Under the pieces are notes generated by a model. It saw only the letters and a list, made by a program, of their open reading frames with translations, was not told the origin of the DNA and searched no databases. Both the position numbers and the translations under genes were made by a program. 64,000 nucleotides of DNA. It comes from Quillaja saponaria. Lineage: Eukaryota; Streptophyta; Magnoliopsida; Fabales; Quillajaceae. This document shows positions 39,418 through 51,556 of the stretch, piece after piece. How positions within the stretch are numbered: position 1 is the first letter of the stretch; every line of letters starts with the position of its first letter. The DNA lies in NCBI GenBank assembly GCA_029379385.1, contig CM055618.1, forward strand, positions 10,488,134 through 10,552,133, given 5' to 3'.

Positions 39418-40529
39418 TAGATATATTTTATCGAAAATGAGAGATATTCATTACAAATGGATTGAAAAATTATAACATTCACTTCAATTGAAACGATTTC
39501 TTTTTATATATTTAATTACAAACATCCTAATGAATATCATCCTCATTTCTCAATTAGTACCAACTACGAAAAAAATATTCATGTCATTTTTATTTAATTT
39601 ATTTGTAATTCATAGTAATATTAAAATCGCACTAGAACTGATGAATTTACCCTATAACTATCACATTCAAAAGAATCAAAAAGCTATTTTTGATATCTTA
39701 ATTTAATTAACTTGATTGAACTCCAATCTTTCCCATCAGACAAAAAGATAGACATTTTGGTTTCGGGTGGAAGCTGCTCGGCTGTTTCATTGTTTCGACT
39801 ATTGACAAGACATTAATGTAGTGCGTTTAACATTCAGGGTAATTGGGTCCGGATCAAAACGAGGAGGGGACACAAATACTGAAGCCCATATGCTAACCAG
39901 CCCATATATTTTATGCTTCATGGGCTGACTTCGGCAATTGCTTCTCAAATCTTAACTTAAAGCCCATTTAGCCCATTAGTGAAATACATAGGGTCCATAA
40001 ACACAAATCAAGTAATATATTTCTGGTCGTCATATTTGATGTATAAAATTAAAATTGGAAAAAAGAATTAGACTGAATAAATCTAATTTCTTTGTTGAGC
40101 ATATAGTTTATAATTGAAGTTGAGATTCTAACAATTACAAAACATCATTGAATCAATTCTGAAGCCAAAATGCAAACCAACCCTCGAATTTTTGCGTGCT
40201 TTTCATGGGCTTACCTCTGGAATTGCTTCTCAAGTCTTAACTTGTATGAGACAGGCAGACAGCCCTAAAGTCATCTTAATGGGCTTACAATAAAGCCTCT
40301 TTAGCCGTAAGTTGTAATGACCACTCTCTATTTTATTAATGATAGTTAATATTATATGTATGCTGAGTATTGAATATTACGTATATTTTTGTGTAGTATT
40401 TCAAGAAGTAGGTGAAAACACTTATCAACTTGGTAAAATAACACTTGTTGGGTTGGTGAAATGACAAGTATATCTAATAACTAATTTATCAACTTACAAA
40501 TTACAAAAGAAAAACAAAATAGAAAAACT

Positions 40530-41085
40530 GGTTTTTTTTCCCAAAAAGCTCCTTACTCTCTCTATCTTCCTCACGGCGTGGTTACGTGTCCAAGATTTTC
40601 CTTCAAACAACTCGGAGTGGAAGCCACCGATGGCCACGGAGGCAGAGGCATCATCTGTGTGTTTTTTGGCAGCGGGTTTGGAATTAGGATTCTTAATTTT
40701 GTTGACCGTGAATTTACTAAGAGACACCTTTACTAATAATTTTCCTTTTAAAATAGTACATTCAATGGGATTAAAATGATATGTTTCTTAAAGATCCCCA
40801 CAAAACTGGTTTTTTTGAAAGAAAAACTGGTTTTTTTTTTTTTTTTTTTTTCCCAAAAAGCTCCTTACTCTCTCCATCTGAGGTTACGTGTCCAAGATTT
40901 TCCCTCAAACAACTCGGAGTGGAAGCCATCGATGGCCACGGAGGCAGAGGCATCGTCTGTGTGTTTTTTGGCAGCGGCCTTGGAATTAGGATTCTTAATT
41001 TTGTTGACCGTGAATTTACAGACACCTTTACTAATAATTTTCCTTAAAATAGTACATTCAATGGGATTAAAATTATATGACAGGC
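40530..41085. repeat. Local tandem duplication within unit C
   Basis: Two copies of a roughly 260-300-bp segment, each starting with an AAAAACTGG-T-run and CCCAAAAAGCTCCTTACTCT (near 40522 and 40823) and each ending TAGTACATTCAATGGGATTA. Units A and B have one copy. On the minus strand both copies keep an open frame containing KNPNSK and KKHTDDASASVA, which is frameshifted in A and B. I do not recognise the peptide. Confidence 0.8.
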
Positions 41086-41329
41086 TTGCCATTGCTCATT
41101 TACAGATTTGCTCTGCTGTAAAAGAGCAAAATGGGACTTGAATCCGAGGTGTCCTTTTATAACTTTTGACGACATGTTATTTTATGACTTGTGGGCTCTT
41201 AAAACGAAACGCTTCCGCTCCCTCCCTTACCTGTTTTTAAAAGACCCCCCCCACACCTCCCTACAATTTGATTACCTGTTTCTTAAAGAGCACACATCGT
41301 GTGGGAATGGAAGAGATACATAGCACACA

Positions 41330-41331
<2 letters not shown>

Positions 41332-41366
<35 letters not shown>
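41332..41366 (+). repeat. (CT)n microsatellite
   Basis: A pure CT run of about 35 bp; units A and B have a much shorter run at the equivalent place (near 23034 and 31750). Confidence 0.9.
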
Positions 41367-41369
<3 letters not shown>

Positions 41370-42333
41370 CCTTGTAACTCATAAAGAGCTTCCATGCATG
41401 CACTATTTCCTAGACTTCTTCTATAATGATCATGATGAGTGCTCCTCAGGACTGATCATTTGTACATGTCTCACTTTCTCCTTTTAGAGGAAATACATAC
41501 TTTGCTACGGACTATATCATTGTGGATTTGAATATTGCTCTTATGATCCTGTGCAATGAATGTTAGTTTTCTCTCTCAAAATATATTTAATTTTAAAAAA
41601 AATTATCCCTTTGTTGAATTTAGAATAGATTATTCACCAGTTCTTCAATAACAGAAAATTAGGATCTGAATTCATATTATACTTACTCTATATTAAATTT
41701 TCATTGTTCATGAAGGCGGGATTGAATCCATAAATCTTGAAAGACATAGAAAAGTATTAATTTCACTTACGTAATTGATAGTTTTTCAAATATCTTAATT
41801 CAACATGAAAATGTAAAAGACTAACTTTCTTGTGAAAAATCTTTAAAATAATTAAGGACAACAACCACTATAGTTAAAAAATGTTACTATATTTTGGTCA
41901 AAGTATATTTAGTTTCTTAACTATGACCCTTTTTTCAATTCCATCTCTAGAGTTTTGAATTGAACAATCTCATCCCTAACTCAGAAAAATTCAGCCTTCG
42001 CTCCGCCTCACATTGTTATCCTTAAGACAGCAAACTCTTATGTAAACTAAAAAAATTATGTTAAACTAAAGAAGAAGATTGCTGAGTTTTTCAAGGCTTA
42101 TGAACTAAATTAAGAAACGAGTCATAGTTTAAGAATTGAATATATATGTAGTTACGTAAGGGAGTTGGTCTTGTGATAAAAACAAATGTGTTCTCTTAAT
42201 TGATTTCATAAATTTGAATTAAAGTTCGCGTAAACTAATTCAGACACACTTGATCACTAAATTAATTATATATGTGTAGGTTTACTTTTTTACTCATGTA
42301 ACCTTATTTTGTTTAGAAAATTCAATTGCCTTT

Positions 42334-42417
42334 ACATAATCCATGGATCATTACAACTTGATTTCATCATAATATACATAATCCATGGATCATTACAACT
42401 TGATTTCATCATAATAT
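42334..42417 (+). repeat. 42-bp tandem duplication
   Basis: Two adjacent copies of a 42-bp word beginning ACATAATCCATGGATCATTA (42334-42375 and 42376-42417). Units A and B hold one copy. It looks like a recent slippage or repair event. Confidence 0.9.
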
Positions 42418-44310
42418 AAAGTCAGCATGCTTCCGTTGGTATTAACTTTATAATTAATTAATTAGGGATAGAATTATTTTAGAAAGTTATTAATAATACA
42501 TTTAACAAAAGTTCAGATTCGTTGTTGGATAAAATAAACAGTTCAAAATGGGCTTTATAATAAGACATTAGCTATGTGAACAACATCCATGATTTGTTTA
42601 TTTAGGTTTTTGTAACTTTTGTCACAAACGCCAAAGAGATACATACATGTATAAATTTGTACATTTTCAATAAGAGCAATGTATTATTGAACCAACTATA
42701 TATTCATTTGTCAGCAGAATCTCATTGAACCTTTTGCTTCAAGACAAGAAATATTAGCCTAACTTATCCTCAAACAAATATATAAAAAAATGGAAAAAAA
42801 TTATTGGGTTTAATAAATTACTTATAAGTATTAAAGCACACCAAATAATCATCATTGTAGGAATTAATGATGTTTCCAATTAAGTGTGGGACCAATTTCC
42901 TTTTCTTTTGTGTAAGTCTAGGTTTGTTTTCTTTGAGTAGCTAGCACTCATAGTCATAGACTCATACCCCATAAAGTGAATATTCAATGTTTGTAGACTT
43001 AGACATGGTTTAGTTGTAGTCCAATGCCACTCAATTCAAGCTATAGATTTATGATCCAAGGATAAGATTTTAATATTTTATTTTGACAAGAATCCTCAAT
43101 AATGCAGTATACATTGCGTTTGAGGAACCCCATTAGCTATATCTTCTCTTTTCTTCTTTTGTGTTTTTTTAACTTTTCTCTTCATATTGTTAATTATACA
43201 AGGGTTTCTAGTGAAATGAAACATAATTTCCAAATATGATATGAGTGTGTGACAATAATTTACAAAACTATATATATCTCTTTATACATTATATATATAC
43301 ATATATAACATTACATCATATTTTATATTTATTTCTAAGTGATTTATTGTAAAACTCTTTCTTATTTTGTTTAATCGTCCAATGGCATCCAAGTTAATTT
43401 ACATAGTAAGAACTTAGTGGGGACAGCAATCTGACCCACTGAGCTCTTGAAATTATATTTGAAAGATACAGCAAAATTTAATTTGCCTCACTTATTTTTT
43501 ATTTTTTTTCACAGTTGCCCACAATCAAATAAAAATCAATGTCTAGTTGGTCACTACTAAGACAAATGCCAATAAAACTAAGCATATGTTTATATTTGTT
43601 GAATGACGAAATTGAATTAAGTAAAAAGTTATAACTATTTAGCTTTATTTATTGTTTAAAGTACAATATTTTAGTATATAAATTTTTTGTTGTTTATTAC
43701 ATATTATTCCAACAAAAATACAATAAAATTACTGGCCTTTCTTTTTGATATGAGATCTCAAAAAAAATGTTTTTACTGCTGAGTGCTAAGAAAATATGAA
43801 GCCTTCGCATTACTGCTGAGATCTTTCATTCGATTAGTAAGTTTATTCATATAATTTGGTTTTCTCTTTTTATTGAAAGCTTTCTCTGCAATTTTCTTTT
43901 ATTAGAAAAGATATATATATATATTGTTGATGAAATTAATTTTAATTAATAATATATTATTATAAAAATATAAATAAATACAATAAAGTGAGAAGATAAA
44001 GTCTTAAAAATAAAAATGAATTGTTAAAAAACAATCAATATGAGTTAAGAAGAAAATCATATATATATATATATATATATATAAAGTGTTTTGGTTGCAT
44101 GTTGTAATCTTTATTGATCTTATTCATTATAGGTAGATATAGAGACACATAATATGCTTGACAAAATGGCACATTTTTCTTAACCAAGAAAGTTCCTGTC
44201 AAATCGAAGAAGCAAAAGAAAAAAAGTTTTTCAACTTGAAGGAATGATCCGGACATATACTATATAAGCTTTGTGGGAAAGAGAATCTTTGATAAAGACA
44301 GAATAAGATA

Positions 44311-46417
44311 CTATTTCTATCAGCTTACGTCTAGTAAACCCCTATCAAAAATACTCATTAACACTTTGGAATTCGTTGTTTCATTGTGCAATCAAACACA
44401 ACATGATCGATATTCTTTGCATTTCAATTAATTAATAATAAAAAAATACATGTTAATAGGAATTTATAAAAAAAAAAAAAAAAAAAAAAAAAAGCTTCTC
44501 GAAAGTGTAGACTGTAGACCAGAAGCACCAGATTCTTGTCTCATTTTTATGGTTGTATCAGGTGAACGAGGACCTTTGCGGCTTTGCCTTGGCAAAATGG
44601 CAGTTGGCTAAACGTGATTTACTTTACAGAGCTGCGTCTTTAGACTAATAGTAACTGCGCCTCTCCACGCTCTTCAACAACACGCGCTAGATTTGTGTTG
44701 AAAGTAAGACATCCAATAGGGACGAGCGTTTTCATGCGTGAAAGGTAGGGTGGAGTGTGTTTCCTTTTATAAATTTAAGAATACGTGTGTCAGCCGAGTT
44801 CGTTTTTGCGGCTAAAGACTCCATCTGGTTAATTCCGTAAATTATGAGAAAGCCGTTTTGTTTCTTTGATTCCGGAAGCGCGTTTTAGAAAGCGATTTCT
44901 TTTTCTTTTTTCTTTTTCTTTTTTTTTTTGATAAGAAAAAGCGATTTCATTGTTACCTTCAATTTAATGGTTCAAATAATTTATTAAAGCTTTTTTGGGT
45001 GGGTAGTCCGGCTCCGGCTTTTTTAGATTTTTTTTAATCTTAATTTTAAAAAGTCATATTGTTTTTAAATTTTTTATTCTATTTATATAATATACTATTA
45101 TTCTATTCTTAAGTTTATCTCTTAATATAAACTTAAGCCTGAAGTCTATATTTAACTCTATTCCTACCTTAATCCTAATTATAATCTTATTCTAATAATA
45201 ATTTTAATTTTATTAAATATATTTTAAAAGAGTTGTGATTAATAAAGATTAAGAAAATTTTATTTGGTAGAATTTTGAAAGAATTTTAGAGAATTCAAAT
45301 TTAGATATTCCTTTAAATTTATGATAAATTTGGGAAAGACAATTACTCTCTTTTTCCATTTGTAGAAGAATATGAAAACGTTCCACTCCACTAGCACTAG
45401 GTTCTTATATCTTTATTGCCTAAATAATATAACTTACAAAAGTGACAGCTAAGGATGACAATTATATGTTTTGTTGGATTTAGGTATTAGTTTGGATAGG
45501 TCGGATTATCTAACTCTATATAAGAAAATAAATAAGATAATGGAATAAAAAAATATCAAGAATTAACTAAATAGAAAGAAAATAAAAGTTAAAATAGGTG
45601 ACTATGAAATTTTCTTAGTTGGGAATCTACAAAATTTACTTAGACAGTTTATATAAAGAAATAAAAAACACATAGATTGAAAATTTTTAAATATATATGG
45701 ACGACTCATCAATTTGTAAATAAATTAACTATAATTAGTTTCCATTTTCATTTAGGTAAAAATTAATAAAATTTATTAATTAATAAATTAATAAATTTAT
45801 TAATTGCAAAAATTATGAAATTTATTGACATAATTACTATATCAATTAATTTACTTGATACAATAAGTTAATTGACTAAAAGAAGTAAGACATTTATCAT
45901 CTACAATTACCTATTGGTTTTTAGATGATTGATTCTACAGTTTAAAAATACTTTGTTCAATAAAATAAAAATACTTTGTTTAGAATATTTTGAACCACAG
46001 TTAGTTCTCAATTTTATTTACAAACAATTAAATTGGTAAAATATATATTATGTAGTTGGGTCAAGTCGGATATATCCGACATGATTCATGGACCACTTTT
46101 AGTTAAATCGAGACTAGGGCAATAATTATATTGGATCAAGGTCGGATTGGGTAGAACTGATCTGATTTATTGTCATCTTTAATAACTGTAATAAGAGAAT
46201 GTTATTAATACGATATGTTTTACTTATTATAATTACAAACAACCTCTAGTACTTGTTTAGCATATAGTATGAAGATAATATGATAATACAAGATGTAGAA
46301 TTCAATTGACTTTTGAATAATACTTGACAATAATAACAAAATAATATAGATTATGACCTCCTCTTATTATACTATTGTATATATGGTGAAAAAATAATAA
46401 TAATATCATAACAATAT
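44311..46417. other. Gene-free region between CCR cluster and solo LTR
   Basis: No gene recognised. It contains an A run (44467-44493), a somewhat GC-richer stretch at 44510-44830 without a convincing frame, and the TIR element at 45451-46180. Confidence 0.6.
45451..46180. mobile_element. TIR element related to the one in CCR unit B
   Basis: The ends AAGGATGACAAT (45451-45462) and ATTGTCATCTTT (46169-46180) are inverted, 11 of 12 matching. The subterminal region has GGATCAAGGTCGGATTGGG-like words, and the interior phrase AAAAAACACATAGATT echoes the unit-B element at 32381-33162. About 730 bp, no transposase frame. Confidence 0.68.
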
Positions 46418-48831
46418 TGTGAGACCCCAATTATTCAATTGCGTAAATAAAAAATTTGGTATGAGTATTATAGATATATAATGGCATAAATATATGATGA
46501 GGGTGGAATTGGTATATATATATATAGTTTAAAATTTAAAAAACAAAAAAGAAAATTATGCAAGTGTGTGGTGTAGATTTTTTTTATTCGTTTATTGGAC
46601 CACTTTTGCTTTATTTTTTGGCTTGCTTGCGTCTTCTCTATGGAAAGGAAAGGAAAGATAGCAGACTTGCCTTCCCCTGCTCTGCACCTCCTTCATTTTC
46701 TTCCTTGTATTCGGTTCCAATCATTCAAAATTTGGTGAGAAATCTTAACAGTGGAATTGCTCCACTTGTGTGACGCTAACTGCCGGGTTCCTTCCACCTT
46801 TGGCTGCACCAAACTTCCCATTTCCAGCCATGGCAGCAACCGGCCTTGAGCTACAATAAGGAGTCCGCAGCCACTGCATAGTCCAGCAGGTTTGAGGTGG
46901 TCAGCTTCCGTTCATGGTGAGCAGCCGAACACCTCATCTGCCAACCGCCCACTACCCTCTTTTTCCCTGCATCTTGATGCTTTTAAGTGATGGTTTTCCA
47001 CCAATTTACGCCCCTAATTCCTTGACTATCTTAAATAATTATGTGTGTGATGTTTCTTGTTATGGTTGAGGGGTTAGATGACAACATAGGAACCGAATGG
47101 TAGGTTTAATTTTTAGAAAAAATAAAACATTAATTAATTAAAAATAAAACTTGTTGACAGAATGGATGTGAGACAAAAATGGTTGCTTATGGGCCTTTGG
47201 ACGGTGAAGTATGGAGGAGGAAAAGGAAAGCCTTGAGTTTTTGGTCAAGGCAGTAATACATGAGGAGTAGGAAGGATTCACTAGATGAATTAGAAAGATT
47301 AATGAGTGAATTAGATTACAATTGCACTAACAATAGTTGAACATTAGAAGAAATAATTTAAATGGATAAAATGAGTTGATTAAAATAAGTTAAACGTTAC
47401 TCTTATAGTGAAAATATAAGTACAGTGAAAAGTTAGAAATTATTAATTGAATTATGAATGAATATACATATAAAAGGAGATTAATGTTAAACAAGTAATA
47501 TGTATATATATATTTATTTACACAATTAGGCAAGCAACTCCTCCTAAGTTATTTGATAATATACTTAGTTCAATTGAAATTATAGTTATATTCATATATA
47601 TATATATAAGGATGAATTCAAATATACATATAGGGTAATGTTAAACTGTAAAGGTTTCGTAAATGTAACGGGTTAATTACTATTATTTTATATATATTAG
47701 ACATAGTTATATTTCAATTATGAAATAGTCAAATTAACTTAGAAGTGATTATTAGTGATTTATTGATTTATGACTTACAGCTCTATAGCGTGTTGAAGAT
47801 ATTCCGGCACAGTCATATATCAGACGAATTGACGAGTCGCATTCGTGAACTAGTGAGTGAATCATGTGCTTTATGGATAGCAGATTTTTATTTTTTTGTG
47901 CCATTATGTGCTTACTTGAAGTTAATGAATCATAATAATTATGTAAATGAGTGATTTCAGTGATTTAATTGGATGATATGTGATTGACATTGATTGTGTT
48001 TGATAAGGGCCAACTCGTGAATATTTTCTGGAAAATGATTTTCATTTCTGACAATGATTTTTAAAAACTATTGGAGTGCTCAGCCTCAGGTGGGATGGAT
48101 TTGTGTACGAAGATTAATTTGGTGTGCGGGTGCGTAAATGCCCTGCAGGGGGTGATATTGGTGTGCTGGGGCTGAGTTACTCGTTGACCCTTTGTTTGTT
48201 TAGTGAATTGTGTGATTGTTGATCAATTTGTGTATTCGGGTTGCTGTGTTGGAATTGTAAATTAAGTGATCTATGATTATATGATTATAGTAACCTACGT
48301 ACGTGTATTCACAAATATGAAAATGAGTTGTAGTTTATAATGTTTGTGCTGTATGATGCTGGTACCCGTAGGGTACATGAGTTACTCACTGAGTCATAAT
48401 GACTCACCCTTTCTTTTGTGTTATTTTTTTTAGTTTTCAGGAGATAGCAGTTGATCGCTTGTATAAGCCCACTTGCCGACTCTGAAGCGGCAAGGTATAT
48501 CACTAAATTAGTACACATGGAGCATAAAGAACAATACTTGCAGTCACATCGGATGTTATGCATGGTTGTAATATGTTTTCAATATGATGATGATTATAAT
48601 GTATTAAGCGTTATTGACGGGGCGGAGCCCCTTTGTGTATTCTGACATTTTATATTATTATGGACTTGAAGACATGTTATTTATTTTATTATGGGCATGT
48701 TCTACCGTATGGGGAAACTCTGTCAAAATTTTTATAAATTGTTTTGTGTCTGTTTATTTGCATATTCAGGGTTACAGGGATGTGGACATCTATATCTCTG
48801 ACCAGTCATACCTTCATTTGAGGGTGTGACA
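46418..48831 (+). mobile_element. Solo LTR, probably Ty3/gypsy
   Basis: A 2.4-kb segment starts TGTGAGACCCC and ends GGGTGTGACA, inverted LTR-type ends, and is flanked by AATAT (46413-46417) and GATAT (48832-48836), a 5-bp duplication with one mismatch. The interior has no pol. Phrases such as GAGTTACTCACTGAGTCA (near 48379) and GACGGGGCGGAGCCCC (near 48615) are of the kind found in large gypsy LTRs. With no partner LTR in the window, recombination between two LTRs most likely removed the body. The orientation is given by its TG and CA ends only, so strand is uncertain. Confidence 0.75.
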
Positions 48832-51556
48832 GATATAATAATTTTATATGATACATTAAATGATCAATTCATAATTTATTCACCTCTAAATATATATATA
48901 TATATTTTTTGGTTGAAATAAAAGACAGGTGTTATCTATTCCTATTGATAATTAAAAAGTAGGCTAAATTACCAACCTAGAAAGACAGGGACTTATAAAC
49001 AATGCACAATTATTATGCATGTACACCTAATTCTAGCAACACACTAGTTTTATGATAAATTTATAATGAATTTTTTTTTAACAAGTGTCCTAAGCACACT
49101 AATCAAAATTTTATAAATAAAATATTTATAATATTTATTACCGTAATTGATCATGATTTCAGTGTTATTAAAGATATAAATTACTATAGTTAGAAAATGT
49201 CAAATTTCAAAAATCATAATTGCTACTTAACAAGGAATAGAGATCTCATGTCTCATTTTGGTATCTCAATTACTGTCCCACCAATGAAAATTAGTTATGC
49301 CATTAAAAATTTCACATGATAAACTAACGGTATTAACTTTAACAATTCTTCATCTAATTAACCAATTCAGATTTGAAAAAAAAACTGACCTTCCGCAACT
49401 TGAAGATCAAATTTCAGTTAATATCTAATATTTATTATTATGGCTTCAACTTTCAAGGGAAATAAATTTGAACAAAACTATCTTTCATATATATATTTTT
49501 CGATGTCTACTCTCTTGTGCATCAATGATCAATCAACTCAAGTTTTTTAAGCAACAAATTAAAAAATAATAATAACTACTTAAAAATAATTATTAAGGAC
49601 GATTTAACTTTCTAACTTGAGTCTATTCAAATTTCAATATCAAAATCTCAATAATAATTGTAATAAAATCCCTGTTACATAAGAAACTGTCCCAATATTT
49701 AACTTTAACAAAAATGTGGACATAGTTTAGCTTGTCAAAAGCACATCTATATCTTACAACTTTGGTGAACAATAATAATTACTAGATACATAACAATTCT
49801 TTGTCTCCTATAACTATTATTGGAAATTTATAGGTATTAGTTGAGTCATTAAGTAAAGTCTTTTGGTCCTAGACCAAGGGATTTGGATCCTTTAGGAATT
49901 ATTTTAAGTAGAGTATTCTTAATTTTTGTTAGCCATAATTATTTTAAAACAAATTTTAATAAAATTAGAATTAGATTAGTCTTAGGATTAAGATTAACAG
50001 TTAAAATTTTCTAAAAATGAGTGAATTTTGTAGAAATTGTGGAGGAGCCAGACTCTATATCAGATTCACATAAATCTCACATTCACATTCATGTACGTTT
50101 TGCTAATTTGTTGTTCATCATCATCATCAATCCTCTAAATTTTGTGCCATAACCCGTGACTTCGGTGCTTAAAAACCTCACTATTTTATTGGTTTTAGGT
50201 TTTTTTCTTTTTTTTCTTTTGCGGAGTTCAATGCGTTATTGTTACACTTGTCATATAACTAAGGTTGTGTTTGACGGTGGTTTTCATCATCACCAGTGGC
50301 TTTCGAAGGTGATTATTGTAATGTCCGATGGATTTTCGATGATGGTTGTTGTCGTTTTCAGCAAGTTTTGACGATAATTGCCTTTGAGTTCCACCGTATC
50401 CACATGGTGGTTGTCATCACTTTTGGTAGGTCCTTATGGTGGTTATCGTTGTTTTTGGTTATCTTCTACGAGAATCTGACAGTGATTGATATCATAAACA
50501 ATAACTAGTGGCGACAGTCAATGGCGAGTGGACGAAGTTGCCAGTGGATTATAAGGACATGCGGTGGGTGGTGGAGATTATCAGTCTTAATGCCCATTGT
50601 TATAGCATAATGCGCCGTCATAAGCAAATAACTGTCAAGAATAACACATGCACTAAAATTATAAATTTTAAGATATACTCATAAAAATTAAAGATGATGT
50701 TTTGTAGTTCTCAATTCTTAGGAATTGAGTTGAAAATTTCAATTCTAATTCTACAATATATACCAAATAAAAAAATTAAAAATAGACAATCCAATTTCAA
50801 ATTCTAATTCTAATTTACCGCATCCAAACTAATTTTAGTGAATCCAAATCAACTAATTCATTGGATCAAATAAACTAATTAATTAAGAATTGTTTTAATA
50901 AATATCCTAAAAGTACTTATTAAGATTCTATAAAAAAATAAAAAAATTAAAATATTTATTACATAATTAATTATGATTTTAATAATATTTAATATTTAAT
51001 ATATAAATTATTTTTTAAAATAATTTTAATTTATAACTAATATATTTATTATATTCTATCAAATATCTTAAGACAGCCTTTATAAAAATTCATTAGTTAT
51101 TATCCTTATTTAGTACCAGTAATGACTACCATTAACAGTTACGATTGGTGTGCATGATTTTCACCAGCCTCTCTCTCTCTCATACACTAAAAAACCCAAA
51201 ATCCAACTGGTATCAATCAGTAAACTAGCTGTCAACCCATCTCACTGCACACAGTTTTTTTTAGTTGGTTTTCTGTACACTCTACTGTCACCGCAAAACA
51301 AAGAATACAAAACCCTCCTGGCTCTCCCCAAATAAGTACTAATATTTTTTTAAAAATATATAAAATAGTCGCAGGACAGCAATTTAAAATTAATTAATTA
51401 TTTGACAAAAATATATAAACAAAGCAGCTGGTGAAGACCAGGAGCGATCAAGTATAAGAGCATCAACTCCTATTTCGTGACTCTTTCTTTTTGCTTCTCT
51501 CTCCTACCACAAAGGAGTCAGCAAAACCTCTTCCAGCTCACCCGCCAACACCACGC
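48832..51556. other. Gene-free region upstream of the PB1 gene
   Basis: AT-rich DNA without a supportable gene. An AT run is at 48889-48905. The frames at 50156-50508 are GT-rich and look like degenerate repeat sequence. Around 50690-50820 repeated AATTCTAATTCTA words suggest a MITE-like fragment. A CT run (51168-51182) and A-rich DNA precede the PB1 start codon. Confidence 0.55.

Larger units (their letters stand above)
35350..44310 (+). repeat. Tandem CCR repeat unit C
   Basis: Third direct repeat; homology to A and B fades near 44310, just after GATCCGGACATATACTATA. It lacks about 1.4 kb present in A and B just after the CCR (including the hAT-like element), and gains a Helitron-like insertion at 38637-39417 and a local duplication at 40530-41085. 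It is the most decayed unit. Confidence 0.85.

Noticed and set aside
46558..46773. 71-codon frame with hydrophobic N-terminus
   Set aside because: It lies inside the solo LTR, has no family resemblance and no sign of splicing.
50156..50508. Two overlapping frames rich in Val, Phe and Ile
   Set aside because: The underlying DNA is GT-rich and repetitive; the peptides look like simple-sequence translation without a domain.
51491..51556. Open frame upstream of the PB1 ATG suggesting a longer N-terminus
   Set aside because: The frame begins with TTG, not ATG; the first ATG is at 51557 and gives the usual Pro-rich leader.
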